This document shows, piece after piece, positions 27,486 to 36,905 of a DNA stretch of 64,000 nucleotides (positions are counted from its first letter, which is position 1; the number at the start of each line of letters is the position of its first letter). The position numbers and the translations under genes were made by a program. The stretch is from Fuerstiella sp041398845 (lineage in GTDB: Bacteria > Planctomycetota > Planctomycetia > Planctomycetales > Planctomycetaceae). The stretch is taken from the NCBI GenBank assembly GCA_041398845.1, contig JAWKTZ010000015.1, positions 78,789 through 142,788 on the forward strand. The letters run 5' to 3'. The notes below the pieces were generated by a model. It worked only from the letters and a program-made list of their open reading frames with translations, did not search any database and was not told the origin of the DNA.

Positions 27486-29063
27486 ATGGGATCAGCCGAT
27501 GAGAGCGTTCCGCCCAGTGGGACCAGGTTAAAGGTGGCAGTCGCGCTACTGATCTTCCTGACACTGTACGTGCCGTTTGTGAACAAGCCCGTGCATATCG
27601 ACGATGCAAACTTCCTGATGCTCGCCGAGGGTGCCACTCGTGACTGGTGGAGGCCCCACAGTATCCTGATCAACTGGTCGGGAATCACAGAACCCGCGTT
27701 CGATATTCTTGCCAATCCTCCTGGCATTGCCTGGTATCTCGCACCGGTCCGCAACGCGCCCGACTGGTTGATGCATCTGTGGATGTCACCGTGGCTGGTG
27801 TTGGCCGGATGGGGTTGCTGGCGACTTGGCGTGTTGTTTGCGAATGGCGCTGGATACCTGGCCTGTCTGTATCTGCTGACGTGTCCGGTGGTCGTGATTT
27901 CAGCCCATGCCCTGACGCCCGATTTGCCGGTCTTCGCCTGTATGTCCGCCGGCGTCGCGGGGTTTCTTTCCGTTCCACGGTTCCGATGGGCATTTGCGAT
28001 CATGGCGGGATCCGCCGCTCTGTTTCGCTATTCCGGTGGCACCGTAATACCTCTGCTTGTTCTCGCCGGGTGGTGGCGAAATGGACGACGAGGCGCGGTG
28101 CTGGCCCTCCTGTCCGCTGTTCCGATTCTGCTTCTTGTCCTGCACGACATGCATGCCTATGAGAAAGTCCACCTGTTGGCAATGTTTGCCTCACAACACG
28201 ACGGGGAGGAGAAGTCATTGGAACTCGCCATTGACAATTGCATCGCAGGGATCGCAATGCTTGGAGGAGCAGGCGTCTTGCCGATTCTTATTTGGTGTCG
28301 TGCTTCGGTCGCGGGAACCATCCTCGGGATTGTCGTCGCTCTGCATGTCATTCTGATTGATGATCTCAGAACGGACCAGGCGATTCCAACGATCCTGGCA
28401 ATCGCTGCCGGGTTTGCCGCGCTGTCACTGGCGTTCACACCGCGCGTTTTCAACCCGGTTCTTTCAGCATGGGCATTGGGCGGTGCTGTATTCTTCTACT
28501 TTGTAAAATTTGCGGCCACCAGGTACTGGGCCGCGTTCCTGCCGGGCGTTGGTTTACTCGCAGTCAGAAATGCAAAGCATTCAACTCGATGGCTGGCAAC
28601 GGGAATTGTTATAAATGTCGTGATATCACTGGGCCTGGCAATCGATGACCAGAACCATGCACAGGCCCACAAACAGGCTGCACACTACGTTGCAACCTTT
28701 GGCAAAGGAACTTTTTCCGGACACTGGGGCTTTCTTCATTACCTTTCAAAGGAAGGTTGGACGCCGATCGAGCGAGGTGGTCAAACGGGTTCGATTCACG
28801 CTTTCGCAACGTTTGGTTCAGCCCAGTTTCCTGACTCCGAAGAATGTCTTGAACTCATCGAGCGGATTCCGTTGACGGATCAGTGGTCCGGCCCCAAAGT
28901 CTATTCGTGGTATCATCGCGCATTTTACCACGCTGGCGGCCGTGGACAGTACGCTCCGTGGACTTTTTCCAACGAACCATACGATGTCGTTTCTGTGTAC
29001 CGCAGATGCGACCAGGAAGCTAATGGCCCCCACCCTGCAAGCTCGGGGAGGCCGGAAGAATGA
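27486..29063 (+). CDS. GT-C superfamily membrane glycosyltransferase, paralogue 1
   Basis: About 525 residues from the ATG at 27486. The N-terminal helix is followed by a first periplasmic loop with P-V-H-I-D-D-A-N-F-L-M-L, the acidic pair expected at a GT-C active site. Then come N-P-P-G-I-A-W-Y (corresponding to H-P-P-L in relatives) and about ten further hydrophobic segments, with a soluble C-terminal domain. Family members use polyprenyl-phosphate-linked sugars to glycosylate lipids, proteins or polymers on the outer face of the membrane. Donor and acceptor are unknown. It has a same-length paralogue at 35319 with matching motifs throughout. Its stop overlaps the start of a UbiA remnant (ATGA), matching the GT/UbiA order of the second cassette. 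Confidence 0.85.
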   Translation: MGSADESVPPSGTRLKVAVALLIFLTLYVPFVNKPVHIDDANFLMLAEGATRDWWRPHSILINWSGITEPAFDILANPPGIAWYLAPVRNAPDWLMHLWMSPWLVLAGWGCWRLGVLFANGAGYLACLYLLTCPVVVISAHALTPDLPVFACMSAGVAGFLSVPRFRWAFAIMAGSAALFRYSGGTVIPLLVLAGWWRNGRRGAVLALLSAVPILLLVLHDMHAYEKVHLLAMFASQHDGEEKSLELAIDNCIAGIAMLGGAGVLPILIWCRASVAGTILGIVVALHVILIDDLRTDQAIPTILAIAAGFAALSLAFTPRVFNPVLSAWALGGAVFFYFVKFAATRYWAAFLPGVGLLAVRNAKHSTRWLATGIVINVVISLGLAIDDQNHAQAHKQAAHYVATFGKGTFSGHWGFLHYLSKEGWTPIERGGQTGSIHAFATFGSAQFPDSEECLELIERIPLTDQWSGPKVYSWYHRAFYHAGGRGQYAPWTFSNEPYDVVSVYRRCDQEANGPHPASSGRPEE

Positions 29064-29398
29064 CGTCTCAAACCAACGCTGCGAAAACTAACGCCCGCGC
29101 CAGCCGACGCATCATGGAATACACGAGCAACGAGCCTTTAGTTCGATCAATCGAAAACGGCGTCATACGGACGTGTGCAGTGCAATTCCATCGATATCTT
29201 GCCATCGCTAGACCATATCACTACGGCAAGAATATCCTGATGATAGTCGAATTTGCGCTGGCTGGCATTAATCGCATTGACGCAACGAGAGTCTGTCCGG
29301 AAACACTGGCCATTATTTTCGTTGGTGAAGCGCAGTTGCCACAAGCTGTCAACGTCGGGGCTACGAACTCGCAGAATGGGCCGCCGCGCCACGCATAA
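29060..29398 (+). pseudogene. Truncated UbiA-like prenyltransferase
   Basis: The ATG overlaps the stop of the glycosyltransferase gene. The frame contains R-Y-L-A-I-A-R-P-Y-H-Y-G-K-N-I-L, closely matching R-Y-V-A-I-A-R-P-S-H-Y-S-K-N-V-L of the intact UbiA protein at 36886. The similarity is then lost, and the catalytic N-x-x-x-D-x-x-x-D region is absent. This is a cut-down copy with about the first fifth of the gene left, and it marks the right end of cassette 1. A short product of 112 residues could still be made but would have no active site. Confidence 0.8.
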
Positions 29399-29447
29399 GT
29401 GGTCGCGCTGATAACCTGCAGTTTTCTGCTACTATTTCCGGGCAGAC

Positions 29448-29690
29448 TCTGACATTCGGGATCTCACTCATGTTTACAACAATTCTTCGGAGGGTGGAAT
29501 CCCGTTCAACCAGGGCACGCCGGTGACGCGAGACGACGAATACGTCAATCCTGAATGGTTGCGAACCACTCAGGCAAATATTGTTTGGGCGACGGTAAAA
29601 TGGTAAAATGAAAAATGCCCCAATACCCAAGGGTTGGAAGTAACGGGGAAGAGCAATATCGAGAGTCGTTTACTAAACTTAAAGTTTGCC
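29448..29690 (+). pseudogene. Remnant of a glycosyltransferase C-terminus
   Basis: A frame gives R-D-L-T-H-V-Y-N, P-F-N-Q-G-T-P-V-T-R-D-D-E-Y-V and E-W-L-R-T-T-Q-A-N, then a stop. Another frame continues with P-I-P-K-G-W-K. The same segments occur, in order, at the end of the broken GT-C gene at 24340-24600. The upstream part is absent. The remnant sits just before the second EF-hand gene exactly as the longer copy sits before the first, so it is the left end of cassette 2. The remaining bases to 29805 hold only the upstream region of the EF-hand gene. Confidence 0.8.
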
Positions 29691-29805
29691 TTTTCTTTCG
29701 CGACGAAACGAGTTGACTCACGCTGTATGGTGAGCGTAAGCATGCTCAATGCCTGTGAGAAAAATTTAATTTGAGATGTATCCATCCGTTTGAAAGAGCG
29801 TTCGA

Positions 29806-32800
29806 ATGTGCAAACCTAAGACAACCTCATTTATCTCGTTTGCGTTAAGCTTTTCGTTCACGATCTGCGTTGCACAAGTACGGAACAGCGAATCAGACGC
29901 CGTATCGTCTGAAGCAGGGCAACCTTCAGAGGCGTTTTCCGTCCGGGACACCGACAAAGACGGCTTGCTCACGGTCGACGAACTGCTCGCTGGTGGTGGA
30001 CAGAAGGAAGAGGCACTCAAGAGGGACTTCAAGGTCTTCGACGCGGACCACGATGGCCAATTGAGTGAACTCGAGTTTCGGACGATTCCGGCACTCACGC
30101 CACGGTCGCAGCGAAATCCTGTTTTCGACCCTGTTGTCGCGCTCGCAGCAGCAAAGAAAACTGAATTGTTTGAGCAGTGGTCGAAATGGGATCAGGACAG
30201 TGATGATACGTTAAGCCTGGAGGAGTTCGAGGCTTCAAAGATCAACACTCATGTGAAAGGTCTCCAGAACACGGATTTTACGGTGTGGGATCGTGACGCA
30301 GATGGGCGAGTTTCAAGAGACGACATTGACCAACTGCTGGAGATCGCATTTGGCATTCGATCTCCAACCGGGCAATTCCTGAGAAACGCTGAAGGAAGTA
30401 TCATTGACTGGCGCATGTTTCGAGGTTTAAACCCCGATGAAAATGGCAGAGTCCCGCGCGAAGAGTACATTAAAAGGCTGGGTTCGGTTGAAGCCGCGAA
30501 AAAAATGTTTCCTACGGTCTCCGATTCAGATGACCCGAAGTTCGACGTCACGGAGTTTTTCAAGAGCGGTCATCACACCGAGCCGGTCAATCTGTTCCTT
30601 ACCATGGATACCAACTTTGATGGGAACCTGAGTGAAGCGGAGTTGGAGAGTTTGCCTGCCTGGGGTCCGCCGGGGAAGAACTGGCTGACGGGGTTCGACG
30701 ACGATCATGATGGCGCTTACTCGCTTCGGGAATTCCAATTAACTCCGCAGGTGAACCTCCTCGCCACCTGGCATGCGGCCCGCGATGAGAACGGTGATGG
30801 CAAACTGAGCCTTGAAGAATTTCGTTTTATGGAGGTGCCTGTGCTTGCAGCTCTTGCGGCAGAGTATTTCCACAGGCTGGATATCGACAACAACAACTCC
30901 CTAATTTTGGATGAATGGCCATTCACAACAAACCACCCGGATGCGAAGTTCCAATTTCTCGATACCAACAAGGACGGTTCACTTTCGATTGAAGAATTTC
31001 TTGCTGAAGGCAGCCTGCCGATGCCCCGTCTGCAACGAGACTTCAAGGTATTCGACGTCGACGGTGATTCGAAGTTGACCCGATCCGAATTCTCCTCGAT
31101 CCCACACTGGAACCCAGAGGAATTCAGAACGTCAGCCATTGATCCCATAGTTCAGCTGGCACGGGCAGCCCATTCGATTGTCGATGACAACTGGGATCAG
31201 TGGGATTCAGATGGGGATGGTTCGTTAACTGCCGCAGAGTTTATGGCTGCGTCGCCGGGTAGCAAAGTCAGCGGCATGGAATCGCTTAAGTTTGCGGATT
31301 GGGACATTGGCGGTGACGGAAAAATCTCAATGGAAGATGCCGCCCTAGCCATCGATGTTGCATTCGGAGTTCGTGCGATGACCGGTGAAATCCTGCGTTC
31401 GAATTCAGGAGAAGTCGCTGACTGGACGTTTTTCCGAAATGTGGATGCCGACAAAGATGGTCTGGTTACTCTTAACGAATACCTGGCCGTCATGAAGCAC
31501 CGTCCGGATGCTGAAGCCATGTTTCAACGCATCGCAGGCAAGAGTCGCGATAGTTTTGATGGCTCAAAGTTTGTCAAGGGCCCGCACCGCACAGGCCCCG
31601 TGCCTCACTTTCTGGCACTCGACAAGGATCTGAGTGGTGAATTGTCTGCAGACGAACTGTCCCAGGTAATGTGGGGCCCCAAAGAGAAAAGGTGGCTGCC
31701 AGGGTTTGATGATGACGGCAGTGGGGCATATTCGTTGATCGAATTCCTGCGAATCCCACACATCAATATCCTTGTCCAGTGGCAAGCGGCTATCGATTCC
31801 AACAACGATGGAGTGTTGAGTCTGGACGAATTCCGGTTCGCTCCTGTTCCGGCTTATTCGGCAGTTTCCGCAGAGTATTTTCGCCGACTTGATCAGAATC
31901 AGGATCAATCTTTATCACTCGACGAGTGGTCATTTCGGACGTTGAATCCTGTAGCAAAGTTCTCTGCACTGGATGCCAACACGGATGGCTTGCTGGTCGA
32001 GGCAGAGTTCCTCGCAGAAGCGAGCTTGCCGCAGGATCGGCTGCGGCGTGATTTTCATGTATTCGACGCTGATGCGAACGGCGAGATGACACTCAGCGAG
32101 TTTCAATCCATACCACACCGGGTGCCTGAGAACATGCGCGAGGTTATCCCGGACCCTGTCATAATACTGGCTGAAACTGCAACTTCAGAGATCGTCAGAA
32201 ACTGGAGTGACTGGGACACAGATGCTGACGGTCTTCTTGACATGGGCGAATTCGCGATAGCTTCGCTTCCCCGTAAAGTTGCTGGCCTGGAGATGACCAG
32301 TTTTGGCGATTGGGATCGTGACGACGATCAGAAAGTTTCTATCGAAGACGTCCGCCGCATGCTGGATGTTTCCTTCGGAGTTCGTTCCCCAACGGGAGAG
32401 CTTCTGCGTTCCGATGCTGGGCATGTGGTTGATTGGCGAGGGTTCATGGGATTGAAACCAAATGCTGACGGAAAGGTCTCACGAGATGCTTACCTCAAAA
32501 ACAGGAAAGACCCGGAGCGATGGTTTCCGAAAATTTTCGATGCTGACCATGAATGGTTTGGGGTTACCGAATACCTGACCAGCGGTCACAAAACAGATCC
32601 AGTACAGCAGTTCCTTAACATGGACGTCAATCTGGATGGCCAACTGGATCCCGTAGAAATGGAAGCGTTGCCGCCGTGGGGCCCACCGGGAAAGAACTGG
32701 CTCCCTGGATTTGACGATGATGGAAACGGTGCGTATTCGCTGCGTGAGTTTCGACTGATTCCCCAGATCAATCTTCTTACGACTTGGCATGCCGCACGCG

Positions 32801-33348
32801 ACACCGACAACGATGGAAAACTAAGTCCCTTAGAATTTCGTTTCATGCCACCACCTGCGCTGGCATCATTGTCCCTGGAGTATTTTCGACGTCTCGACTC
32901 AGACAAAGACGGTTTTCTGACACTCTCTGAATGGCCGTTCACTTTTGACTTTGCCCGAGTTCCCAGAGAGGTTGTTATTCAGCTTCGGGACCGGAACGGA
33001 GATCGTTCGTTGAGCTTTGAGGAAGTTCTGGGTGAGCTGAAGCGTGCGGAACCGGGTGACGAGATCGACGTCAATCATGAGGCCGCTTTGGCACGACGGG
33101 AAGAAGCCTTCCTTAAAGCTGATACAAATGCTGACGGTGTTCTGGATCGAAAGGAATTGGCGACCGAAGATGGATTCGAAGCAGTCGCCCCCGGATCATC
33201 CGGTTTGTCTCGCAGGCTTGGCGGTTCAGTCACGATTCCTGCTGCTGGTGCCGAAGATAGTGCGATGCTAACGTACCTAATTATTGAGATCAACATTTTG
33301 CTGGTGATCGGAGTTGCCGTTTATCTCTACCGAAAACAGAAGCGATGA
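29806..33348 (+). CDS. Exported multi-EF-hand protein with C-terminal membrane anchor (three nine-hand modules)
   Basis: An 1180-residue paralogue of the protein at 24788. The signal peptide is M-C-K-P-K-T-T-S followed by a Phe/Ser/Ile core. Three modules of about 337 residues start near residues 47, 385 and 722. Each carries about nine canonical EF-hand loops with the same spacing and the P-P-G-K-N-W or P-x-E-K-R-W segment. Two more loops and a final helix L-I-I-E-I-N-I-L-L-V-I-G-V-A-V-Y with a basic R-K-Q-K-R end close the protein. With close to thirty predicted calcium sites it could be a stiff calcium-loaded rod on the envelope; that is inference. Its stop overlaps the ATG of the DUF1559-SUMF1 gene (ATGA), implying translational coupling. 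Confidence 0.9.
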   Translation: MCKPKTTSFISFALSFSFTICVAQVRNSESDAVSSEAGQPSEAFSVRDTDKDGLLTVDELLAGGGQKEEALKRDFKVFDADHDGQLSELEFRTIPALTPRSQRNPVFDPVVALAAAKKTELFEQWSKWDQDSDDTLSLEEFEASKINTHVKGLQNTDFTVWDRDADGRVSRDDIDQLLEIAFGIRSPTGQFLRNAEGSIIDWRMFRGLNPDENGRVPREEYIKRLGSVEAAKKMFPTVSDSDDPKFDVTEFFKSGHHTEPVNLFLTMDTNFDGNLSEAELESLPAWGPPGKNWLTGFDDDHDGAYSLREFQLTPQVNLLATWHAARDENGDGKLSLEEFRFMEVPVLAALAAEYFHRLDIDNNNSLILDEWPFTTNHPDAKFQFLDTNKDGSLSIEEFLAEGSLPMPRLQRDFKVFDVDGDSKLTRSEFSSIPHWNPEEFRTSAIDPIVQLARAAHSIVDDNWDQWDSDGDGSLTAAEFMAASPGSKVSGMESLKFADWDIGGDGKISMEDAALAIDVAFGVRAMTGEILRSNSGEVADWTFFRNVDADKDGLVTLNEYLAVMKHRPDAEAMFQRIAGKSRDSFDGSKFVKGPHRTGPVPHFLALDKDLSGELSADELSQVMWGPKEKRWLPGFDDDGSGAYSLIEFLRIPHINILVQWQAAIDSNNDGVLSLDEFRFAPVPAYSAVSAEYFRRLDQNQDQSLSLDEWSFRTLNPVAKFSALDANTDGLLVEAEFLAEASLPQDRLRRDFHVFDADANGEMTLSEFQSIPHRVPENMREVIPDPVIILAETATSEIVRNWSDWDTDADGLLDMGEFAIASLPRKVAGLEMTSFGDWDRDDDQKVSIEDVRRMLDVSFGVRSPTGELLRSDAGHVVDWRGFMGLKPNADGKVSRDAYLKNRKDPERWFPKIFDADHEWFGVTEYLTSGHKTDPVQQFLNMDVNLDGQLDPVEMEALPPWGPPGKNWLPGFDDDGNGAYSLREFRLIPQINLLTTWHAARDTDNDGKLSPLEFRFMPPPALASLSLEYFRRLDSDKDGFLTLSEWPFTFDFARVPREVVIQLRDRNGDRSLSFEEVLGELKRAEPGDEIDVNHEAALARREEAFLKADTNADGVLDRKELATEDGFEAVAPGSSGLSRRLGGSVTIPAAGAEDSAMLTYLIIEINILLVIGVAVYLYRKQKR

Positions 33349-35282
33349 TCCGAGTTAATCACCATCCAAAGTATCTGTCGAACGGCAGTTCACGACGTGG
33401 GATCTCGAAATCGGACGTCTTAGTGACGTTCGTATCAGCTTTTGTGTTGTGCTCGCTGGCAATGCCGTTTCTGTTGTCTGCAAGAGAAGCTTCCAGACGC
33501 AGCGCGTGCCAAAATAACTTGCGACAACTGGCCGCAGGAATGAACGACTTTCACAAGTCAAACGAACACCTGCCGCCAGCGGCCGTCTGGAGTACCGAGG
33601 CCCTCCACTCACTGGCGTTGCACAGAAGTCGTCGATTCGACTTGTTCACTCATGAAAACTGGGCTCAGTTACTCTTGCCGTTTTTGAATCAATCAGAACT
33701 GGCTTCGCAATTTCAGAGGGATCTGCCAATTGGGGCTGCGGAGAATGAGCAGGGACGAACCACGAGACTGCCGTTGATGTCGTGTCCATCGGACACGTTC
33801 AACAATCCAGACAACCCGTATACGCTCGAACTGGATAGTCAACGGTCGATTTCATTTGCTCGCGGCAACTACGCAGTCAATGGAGGAACACACTGTTTCA
33901 ACGAAGGCGAAGGATCCACTGCCTACCTCACAGGAGACAATGCCCATTTGCAGGTCTCCCCGAAAACTCGTGAGTTTCGGTTCTGGGGCAACGGGATCGC
34001 CGGGTTCAACGTTCACTTCACTTACGATGACTTTGAGAATGGAACGGCCAACCTTGTCGCGTTGGAAGAGTTGCGTGCAGGGGTTCACTCGATCGATCCC
34101 CGGGGAGCTTGGGCGGTCGGCCAGATTGGCGGCAGCGTGACGTGGGCTCACGGCGTCAACGGCGATGCCTATGGCCCCAACAACCAACATCCCAAATCCG
34201 ATGACTTACTATACGGCGACCGACTGAATCAGGTTGTGGGTGCCGAGTTCCTGAAAAATTCGCAAATGCCGTGTGTGTCTTACATTGATTTGAATTTTCA
34301 GGCGACATCACGCAGCATGCATCCCGGCGGAGTCAACGTGGCAACAGTCGATGGAGCGGTTCGCTTCGTCTCTGACGCTATCGATCCCGGCTTGTGGCAT
34401 GTGATCCATTCCAGGGAAACTCCCGCTAACGTGATCTCAGAAGACCTGGAAACTGTCATCGCTCGTAGTCTTGATATTCCTGACAGGATTAACGCCACGA
34501 GCGGAATCAGTCATCCCGGTACGGATTCCCAGCCAGTGATTGAAAATTCGCTCGGAATGAAATTCGTCCTGCTTCCCGCCGGAGAATTTGAAATGGGACA
34601 GGCTGACCGCGGGAACAGTCATGATCTGCCTGAAGAATCTCCGCAACACCGCGTACGATTGTCTAACGCATTCTACATGGGCGTACATGAAGTGACACGA
34701 CAACAGTACGATCACGCTGTGGTGTCGGACACCGAGTCGTCTAACTCCGGACAATCCACTGAAACTCAAAGCCTGCCTGCGGTTCAGGTGACATGGCATG
34801 ATGCCGCTGACTTTTGTGCCAAGCTGTCGGCGTTACCTGATGAACAAGCGGCTGGGCGGAGATACCGACTCCCTACCGAAGCGGAATGGGAATACGCCTG
34901 TCGCGGAGGCGATGAGGCCCCGTATGACTGGTCAGGCGAACGTCGCCCCAATGACAGCTCCGGCGATGCCGCCGGCATCAAACCCCCTCTGCCGGTGTGT
35001 GCCGTCGGCAGCTATGCGCCGAATGGATTTGGATTATACGACATGCGAGGCAACGTGTGGGAATGGTGCAACGATTGGTTTGCTCGGGACTATTACTCAC
35101 GCTCACCGGTTCAGGATCCTCAGGGCCCAGAATTCGGGTATGTCAAGGTTGTCCGTGGCGGGTGTTGGACATTTGTCGGGGAACTTTGCAAGTTAAGTTA
35201 TCCGATGATGCTTCCGTGGAAGTCGAGTCCGTTCGTCGGATTTAGAGTCGTGTGCGAACTTCACCCGCCAAAGGCCATGTGA
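33345..35282 (+). CDS. DUF1559 domain fused to a SUMF1/FGE-like domain
   Basis: 645 residues. The N-terminus has a membrane helix followed by S-A-R-E-A-S-R-R-S-A-C-Q-N-N-L-R-Q-L, the usual pseudopilin-type start of DUF1559, but the classic G-F-T-L-I-E leader is missing. The DUF1559 body ends near residue 350 with V-A-T-V-D-G-A-V-R-F. From about residue 395 a SUMF1 domain starts (N-S-L-G-M-K-F-V-L-L-P-A-G-E-F-E-M-G). It includes R-L-P-T-E-A-E-W-E-Y-A-C-R-G-G, G-N-V-W-E-W-C-N-D-W and G-F-R-V-V-C-E. In true formylglycine-generating enzymes the segment after R-G-G holds two copper-binding cysteines. Here it reads R-G-G-C-W-T-F-V-G-E-L-C, so the second is in place but the first position is Phe. 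It may not activate sulfatases. It is coupled to the EF-hand gene and followed by GT-C and UbiA genes. Confidence 0.88.
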   Translation: MIRVNHHPKYLSNGSSRRGISKSDVLVTFVSAFVLCSLAMPFLLSAREASRRSACQNNLRQLAAGMNDFHKSNEHLPPAAVWSTEALHSLALHRSRRFDLFTHENWAQLLLPFLNQSELASQFQRDLPIGAAENEQGRTTRLPLMSCPSDTFNNPDNPYTLELDSQRSISFARGNYAVNGGTHCFNEGEGSTAYLTGDNAHLQVSPKTREFRFWGNGIAGFNVHFTYDDFENGTANLVALEELRAGVHSIDPRGAWAVGQIGGSVTWAHGVNGDAYGPNNQHPKSDDLLYGDRLNQVVGAEFLKNSQMPCVSYIDLNFQATSRSMHPGGVNVATVDGAVRFVSDAIDPGLWHVIHSRETPANVISEDLETVIARSLDIPDRINATSGISHPGTDSQPVIENSLGMKFVLLPAGEFEMGQADRGNSHDLPEESPQHRVRLSNAFYMGVHEVTRQQYDHAVVSDTESSNSGQSTETQSLPAVQVTWHDAADFCAKLSALPDEQAAGRRYRLPTEAEWEYACRGGDEAPYDWSGERRPNDSSGDAAGIKPPLPVCAVGSYAPNGFGLYDMRGNVWEWCNDWFARDYYSRSPVQDPQGPEFGYVKVVRGGCWTFVGELCKLSYPMMLPWKSSPFVGFRVVCELHPPKAM

Positions 35283-35318
35283 CATTCTGATCGCCCTGTT
35301 GAATCCGAGACTTGCAGA

Positions 35319-36905
35319 ATGACGCCGCAGCCGAAAACAAGGCCGACAATGACTAAGGCAAAAATCGTTTGCGCGGTATGTCTTTTTTCGGTTCTGTATT
35401 TTCCATTTGCGTCGAAGCCAGTTCATATCGACGACGCAAATTTCCTGATGCTGTCAGAAGGGGCCGCGCAGGATCCCTGGAGACCACACGACGTTGTGAT
35501 CAACTGGGATGGTGAATCGAAGCCAGCCTTTGAGATTCTCGCAAATCCTCCAGGCATCGCCTGGTACTTGTTGCCGGTTCGCAACTCCTCCGAATGGATC
35601 ATGCACGCCTGGATGCAGCCTTGGTTTGTATTGGGTGCCTGGGGGTGCTGGCAGCTTGGAAAGGAGTTCACCGACGGTGCTGGCTTTCTTGCGACTCTAT
35701 ATTTGCTGACTTGTCCGGTCATTGTGATCTCGACCCATGCTCTAACCCCGGATCTGCCGGTGTTTGCCTGCATGGTGGCAGGAATCGGCGGTTTCATAGC
35801 CTTTCCTCGTTATCAATGCTGGTTTGCGATGCTGGCTGGCTCGGCAGCACTTTTTCGGTATTCCGGCTGCACCGCCATCCCGCTCCTGATCTTAATTGGG
35901 TGGGTCCGGCACGGTCGTTTCGGAGTGGCCAGAGCCATGCTTTCAGTTATACCGATCCTGTTGCTCATCGGTCACGACCTGCATGCCTATGGACGGATTC
36001 ATCTGTTTGCGATGGTCGCATCGCAAAATGACGCCCAAAAGAAGACGGCCTTCGATGCCCTGCATAACTGTGTGGCGGGTGTCGGCATGCTTGGTGGCGC
36101 TGGCGTGCTGCCGGTCTTGATCTGGCGGCGAGAGACCTTGTTCGCGGCTATCTGCGGGAGTGTCATTGGGATGAACGTGGCATGGTTTTCTGGCCTGAAT
36201 CTGGTGCAAGCCATTCCAGCCATCCTGTTTATCACCTCCGGCGTCACAGCGCTATCACTCGCAATTGTTCCATGTATACGCGATCCGATCCTGACTGCAT
36301 GGTCGCTTGGTGGTGCGGCGTTCTTTTACTTCGTCGCGTTTGCCGCCACTCGATACTGGGCCGCATTCGCACCCGGCGTCGGGTTACTGGCAATACGAAA
36401 CGCACAGAATTCGTCACGGTGGCTCGTGGCTGGGATAGTCATCAACACACTGATTTCGTTCAGTCTAGCGTTTGACGACCAGAATTTTGCACAGGTCCAT
36501 AAAGATGCCGCTCAGAGAGTGGCGACGCTGGGCACGGGAACGTTTTCCGGGCACTGGGGCTGGCAGCACTACCTACAAAAAGCGGGCTGGACACCAATTG
36601 AACGAGGCAGCGAACCGGGCACTCTTCATGCTTTTGCGGCATTTGGCGATTCCAAGCGTCTTGAGTCAACCACGTGTCTAAGGCTGAAAGAACGATATTC
36701 CTATTCCGATCATTGGCCGGGGCCACGAGCTTATTCCTGGTACAACCGTGCGTTCTATCATGCGGGCGGTCGGAGATCGTACTCTCCGTGGACGTTGTCA
36801 AACGAGCCATATGACGTCATTTCCGTTTCTCGTCGATGTGATGCGGAAGCGACAGACGCTGGTGCAGTCATTGCCGAGGAAAGTGATGAAGCAGCAGCCG
36901 AGTGA
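35319..36905 (+). CDS. GT-C superfamily membrane glycosyltransferase, paralogue 2
   Basis: A 528-residue paralogue of the protein at 27486, sharing K-P-V-H-I-D-D-A-N-F-L-M-L, A-N-P-P-G-I-A-W-Y and A-L-T-P-D-L-P-V-F-A-C-M. Near the C-terminus both have the soluble-domain motifs G-T-F-S-G-H-W-G and W-Y-x-R-A-F-Y-H-A-G-G-R. An in-frame second ATG 10 codons later is also possible. About eleven hydrophobic segments are visible. It should transfer a sugar from a polyprenyl-phosphate donor outside the cytoplasm. It lies 36 bp after the DUF1559-SUMF1 gene, and its last 20 bases overlap the UbiA start. This suggests that donor synthesis and transfer are co-expressed. Confidence 0.86.
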   Translation: MTPQPKTRPTMTKAKIVCAVCLFSVLYFPFASKPVHIDDANFLMLSEGAAQDPWRPHDVVINWDGESKPAFEILANPPGIAWYLLPVRNSSEWIMHAWMQPWFVLGAWGCWQLGKEFTDGAGFLATLYLLTCPVIVISTHALTPDLPVFACMVAGIGGFIAFPRYQCWFAMLAGSAALFRYSGCTAIPLLILIGWVRHGRFGVARAMLSVIPILLLIGHDLHAYGRIHLFAMVASQNDAQKKTAFDALHNCVAGVGMLGGAGVLPVLIWRRETLFAAICGSVIGMNVAWFSGLNLVQAIPAILFITSGVTALSLAIVPCIRDPILTAWSLGGAAFFYFVAFAATRYWAAFAPGVGLLAIRNAQNSSRWLVAGIVINTLISFSLAFDDQNFAQVHKDAAQRVATLGTGTFSGHWGWQHYLQKAGWTPIERGSEPGTLHAFAAFGDSKRLESTTCLRLKERYSYSDHWPGPRAYSWYNRAFYHAGGRRSYSPWTLSNEPYDVISVSRRCDAEATDAGAVIAEESDEAAAE

